This document shows positions 4,275 through 6,039 of a stretch of DNA of 6,039 nt, in pieces. The stretch comes from Moraxellaceae bacterium. GTDB lineage: Bacteria > Pseudomonadota > Gammaproteobacteria > Pseudomonadales > Moraxellaceae. Within the stretch, counting starts at the first letter, position 1. Every line of letters starts with the position of its first letter. The stretch is taken from the NCBI GenBank assembly GCA_030684415.1, contig JAUXNL010000025.1:1-6039 (forward strand). Direction: 5' to 3'. A program made the translations under genes and the position numbers. The notes below the pieces were generated by a model. It did not search any database. It was not told where the DNA came from and saw only the letters and a list, made by a program, of their open reading frames with translations.

Positions 4275-6039
4275 TTAAGGAGAATCAGGAACCTCATTCA
4301 TTTCGACCCAGTTTTCAATTTTGAAAGGGTCTTTTCCGCGCAGGACAAGAGTGGACTTGATAACAAACTTGTCGCGCTGCTGCGCACTGAATTGCCATGG
4401 CACAGAGAAGGTAATGAACGGGTCATTACGCCCATGCGACTCAACTGCCTTGTCGCCCAGATACGGATTAACGCACCCGCCAATATCCTTGCAAGCCATT
4501 ATCGGCACCTCAGCATTCGGCATGAATGCTTCGGATATCGTCAAGGGACCTTCGGCACCCGCTTCTTTCACGAGCACCAACGGACGCAGGCGGACAAATT
4601 TGTTGGCCGTGGCGCCACCCGCGACCGCTCTAGAAGAGGTATCCACTACATCACCCACGATTCCATGATCGGAGACGACGATAACCTTGGTGTTGTCATA
4701 CACGCCTTTCTGCTTCAGGAAGTCCATGTAATTGGCCACGAGTGCCAACGAACAATGGGCCGTCACCGCATGCTGCATGGAAAAGAGGCTCTTGTAGCCA
4801 AGGCGCGCACGATGCTCTGCGCTAGCTTCCAGTCGCGTCTGCCGGGGCAGGCAATCTTCGCCGATATAGTAAGGCTCGTGCGGCAGAATGTTCGATATGA
4901 AGTTGAAGCTGGATGCACCATCGTCAACCGCCGTCATCTCGTCCAGCGCGTCCAGTTCAGCCCACTCACGGAACGTAGTCCCCGCAGAGTGATCAAGAAA
5001 CGTCTGCCAGGGTCCTTTTGTATAAATGATCTCTTTGAACAAATAGGGCGCTACACGCATAGACCCCAGGATCACCAGAAGCTCCCCATAGTTTGCCTCC
5101 GAAAGCTTGTGCAAAGAGAAGCCCATGGAGACCGCTTTTTTCTGCGAAATGCTCGCCGGAATATGGGAGCAAGAAACGCCAGGAATATCAAAGAAGCTGC
5201 AGTCGCCCTTCATGGTAAACCCTAACCCTCGCGGGCTGATCACGTTCACCCTGTGCGACTTTTTGGCAAAGTTGTACGGCAGAATGGAGAATGCCTCGAT
5301 CGAAAGCTCTCGGAGCGGCCGCTGCCGCGCATTCATTTCACTCGGCGTATAGTCATACCCGCCCAGCATCGGATGTATGCCGGCAATCGAATTTTCTCCC
5401 GCGGATACCGTGCGCGGATACCAGGTAAACCCACTCAATCGTTGCGCCAACTCAGGCTCTTTTTCCAGGATGGCCTCCATGTACGAGCCCATGAATCTGT
5501 CCAGGAAAATGATCAGCACATTCGGATTCGAGGTTGACAAATGAATGGGCTGCTTGAGCGAAGGATCAACCTTGGCCACCCCCGCCTCACCCGCATGTCC
5601 CCGACCCACTTCAATGGCCACGGCCAATACAATCGAGAGATTGGCCAGCATCAGCACAACCAGCACCGGGCGCGCACCTTTGCGCCGGAAGAAAAAGCGC
5701 AAAGCGGCTATCAAGCCCAGCAATATCAGCAAGTCCAGCAAAGATCTGAGCAAGACCTCAAGCCACGGCGTGGGCACTTGCTCAAATGCCAGTCCCGACA
5801 TCATCGGATAGCCAAACGGCATCACAAAGGCGTACAGCCAGCAGATGAAGAAGGCTGGAACCACTAACAGCGTGAGTGTCGCTCTGATTTCAGCGAAAAA
5901 AACCAAGGCATAAATGATGAGTCCGGAATAAAGAACCACCATTACATTCCGGCCATTGATGGTAATCATCCGGTCAAGATGAATACCCAGCTCGCCTGGG
6001 GAGGTCAGAAAAGTAGTGACCGGCATGGCCACAAACACC
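4275..6039 (-). CDS. Membrane-anchored sulfatase/alkaline-phosphatase-superfamily protein, probable phospho-group transferase (N-terminus outside window)
   Basis: At least 587 residues are visible; the frame runs off the right edge, so the GTG at 6038 is probably an internal Val. Numbering from there, four hydrophobic helices lie near 32-50, 53-75, 93-115 and 123-144, followed by a soluble domain that should face the periplasm. That domain opens with PNVLIIFLDRF (172-182), where D180 is a likely metal ligand. It continues with SAGENSIAGIHPMLGGYDY (212-230), where S217 aligns by position with the nucleophilic Thr of transferase members. HEPYY (387-391) and IVVSDHGI (453-460) follow, with D457 and H458 as metal ligands. 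The Cys-x-Pro-x-Arg signature of true sulfatases is absent, so a phosphoglycerol, phosphoethanolamine or phosphocholine transferase (or a phosphodiesterase) is likelier. Several Cys (280, 290, 396, 516, 522) may form periplasmic disulfides. The TAA stop is 88 bp before the methyltransferase ATG. The substrate is unknown. Confidence 0.82.
   Translation of the reverse strand, partial: VFVAMPVTTFLTSPGELGIHLDRMITINGRNVMVVLYSGLIIYALVFFAEIRATLTLLVVPAFFICWLYAFVMPFGYPMMSGLAFEQVPTPWLEVLLRSLLDLLILLGLIAALRFFFRRKGARPVLVVLMLANLSIVLAVAIEVGRGHAGEAGVAKVDPSLKQPIHLSTSNPNVLIIFLDRFMGSYMEAILEKEPELAQRLSGFTWYPRTVSAGENSIAGIHPMLGGYDYTPSEMNARQRPLRELSIEAFSILPYNFAKKSHRVNVISPRGLGFTMKGDCSFFDIPGVSCSHIPASISQKKAVSMGFSLHKLSEANYGELLVILGSMRVAPYLFKEIIYTKGPWQTFLDHSAGTTFREWAELDALDEMTAVDDGASSFNFISNILPHEPYYIGEDCLPRQTRLEASAEHRARLGYKSLFSMQHAVTAHCSLALVANYMDFLKQKGVYDNTKVIVVSDHGIVGDVVDTSSRAVAGGATANKFVRLRPLVLVKEAGAEGPLTISEAFMPNAEVPIMACKDIGGCVNPYLGDKAVESHGRNDPFITFSVPWQFSAQQRDKFVIKSTLVLRGKDPFKIENWVEMNEVPDSP

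Noticed and set aside
4200..5225. 341-codon plus-strand reading frame inside the membrane sulfatase-fold gene
   Set aside because: It is fully antisense to a gene with clear family motifs (SDHG, HEPYY); the translation is rich in Arg and His and has no domain logic.
5541..5867. Plus-strand frame with a Gln/His-rich product
   Set aside because: It mirrors the hydrophobic membrane-helix coding region on the other strand, which naturally yields Gln/His-rich shadow peptides.
1..6039. CRISPR arrays, tRNA or rRNA genes, insertion sequences, integrases
   Set aside because: Looked for regularly spaced repeats, cloverleaf-like sequences, terminal inverted repeats and transposase or integrase motifs on both strands; none were seen.

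Overview
The window looks like a piece of a gammaproteobacterial chromosome. The evidence is the order glutathione synthetase (gshB), then a TonB-family energy transducer on the same strand, which is a familiar gammaproteobacterial arrangement, together with GC-rich proteobacterial codon use on that side. I cannot name a genus.

Layout, left half (plus strand). Positions 1-186 hold the last 61 codons of gshB. Next comes a small class I SAM-dependent methyltransferase of the COG3897 / ETF-beta lysine methyltransferase-like type (about 244-927). A 282-bp non-coding spacer (928-1209) follows. It holds a short terminator-like hairpin and a larger interrupted inverted repeat. Then comes a TonB-family protein (1210-2082) with one N-terminal membrane segment and a C-terminal TonB domain, but no proline-rich spacer. 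In many gammaproteobacteria yqgE/algH and ruvX follow this tonB; here they do not.

Layout, right half (minus strand). After a 111-bp convergent spacer (2083-2193), four genes run leftward from the window's right edge: a membrane-anchored sulfatase/alkaline-phosphatase-superfamily protein (4275 to beyond 6039, N-terminus missing), a class I SAM methyltransferase (3422-4186), an HAD-IB (SerB-like) phosphatase (2817-3422) and a LicC/PntC-like nucleotidyltransferase (2194-2841). The last three are translationally coupled: methyltransferase and HAD share one base (TGATG), and HAD and nucleotidyltransferase overlap by 25 bp. The set looks like the downstream end of a longer operon that begins outside the window.

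Working model (inference). The cytidylyltransferase-like enzyme activates a small phosphorylated alcohol or a phosphonate. The HAD phosphatase and methyltransferase make or tailor that small molecule. The membrane sulfatase-fold enzyme, which has metal-ligand motifs but no Cys-x-Pro-x-Arg sulfatase signature, transfers or removes a phospho-substituent on a cell-surface glycan or lipid outside the inner membrane. The substrate cannot be read from this window. This four-gene set is the best candidate here for an undescribed system. The base composition is visibly less GC-rich than in the gshB-side genes, and the set lies next to a core locus that appears interrupted, which is consistent with a horizontally acquired surface-modification cluster.
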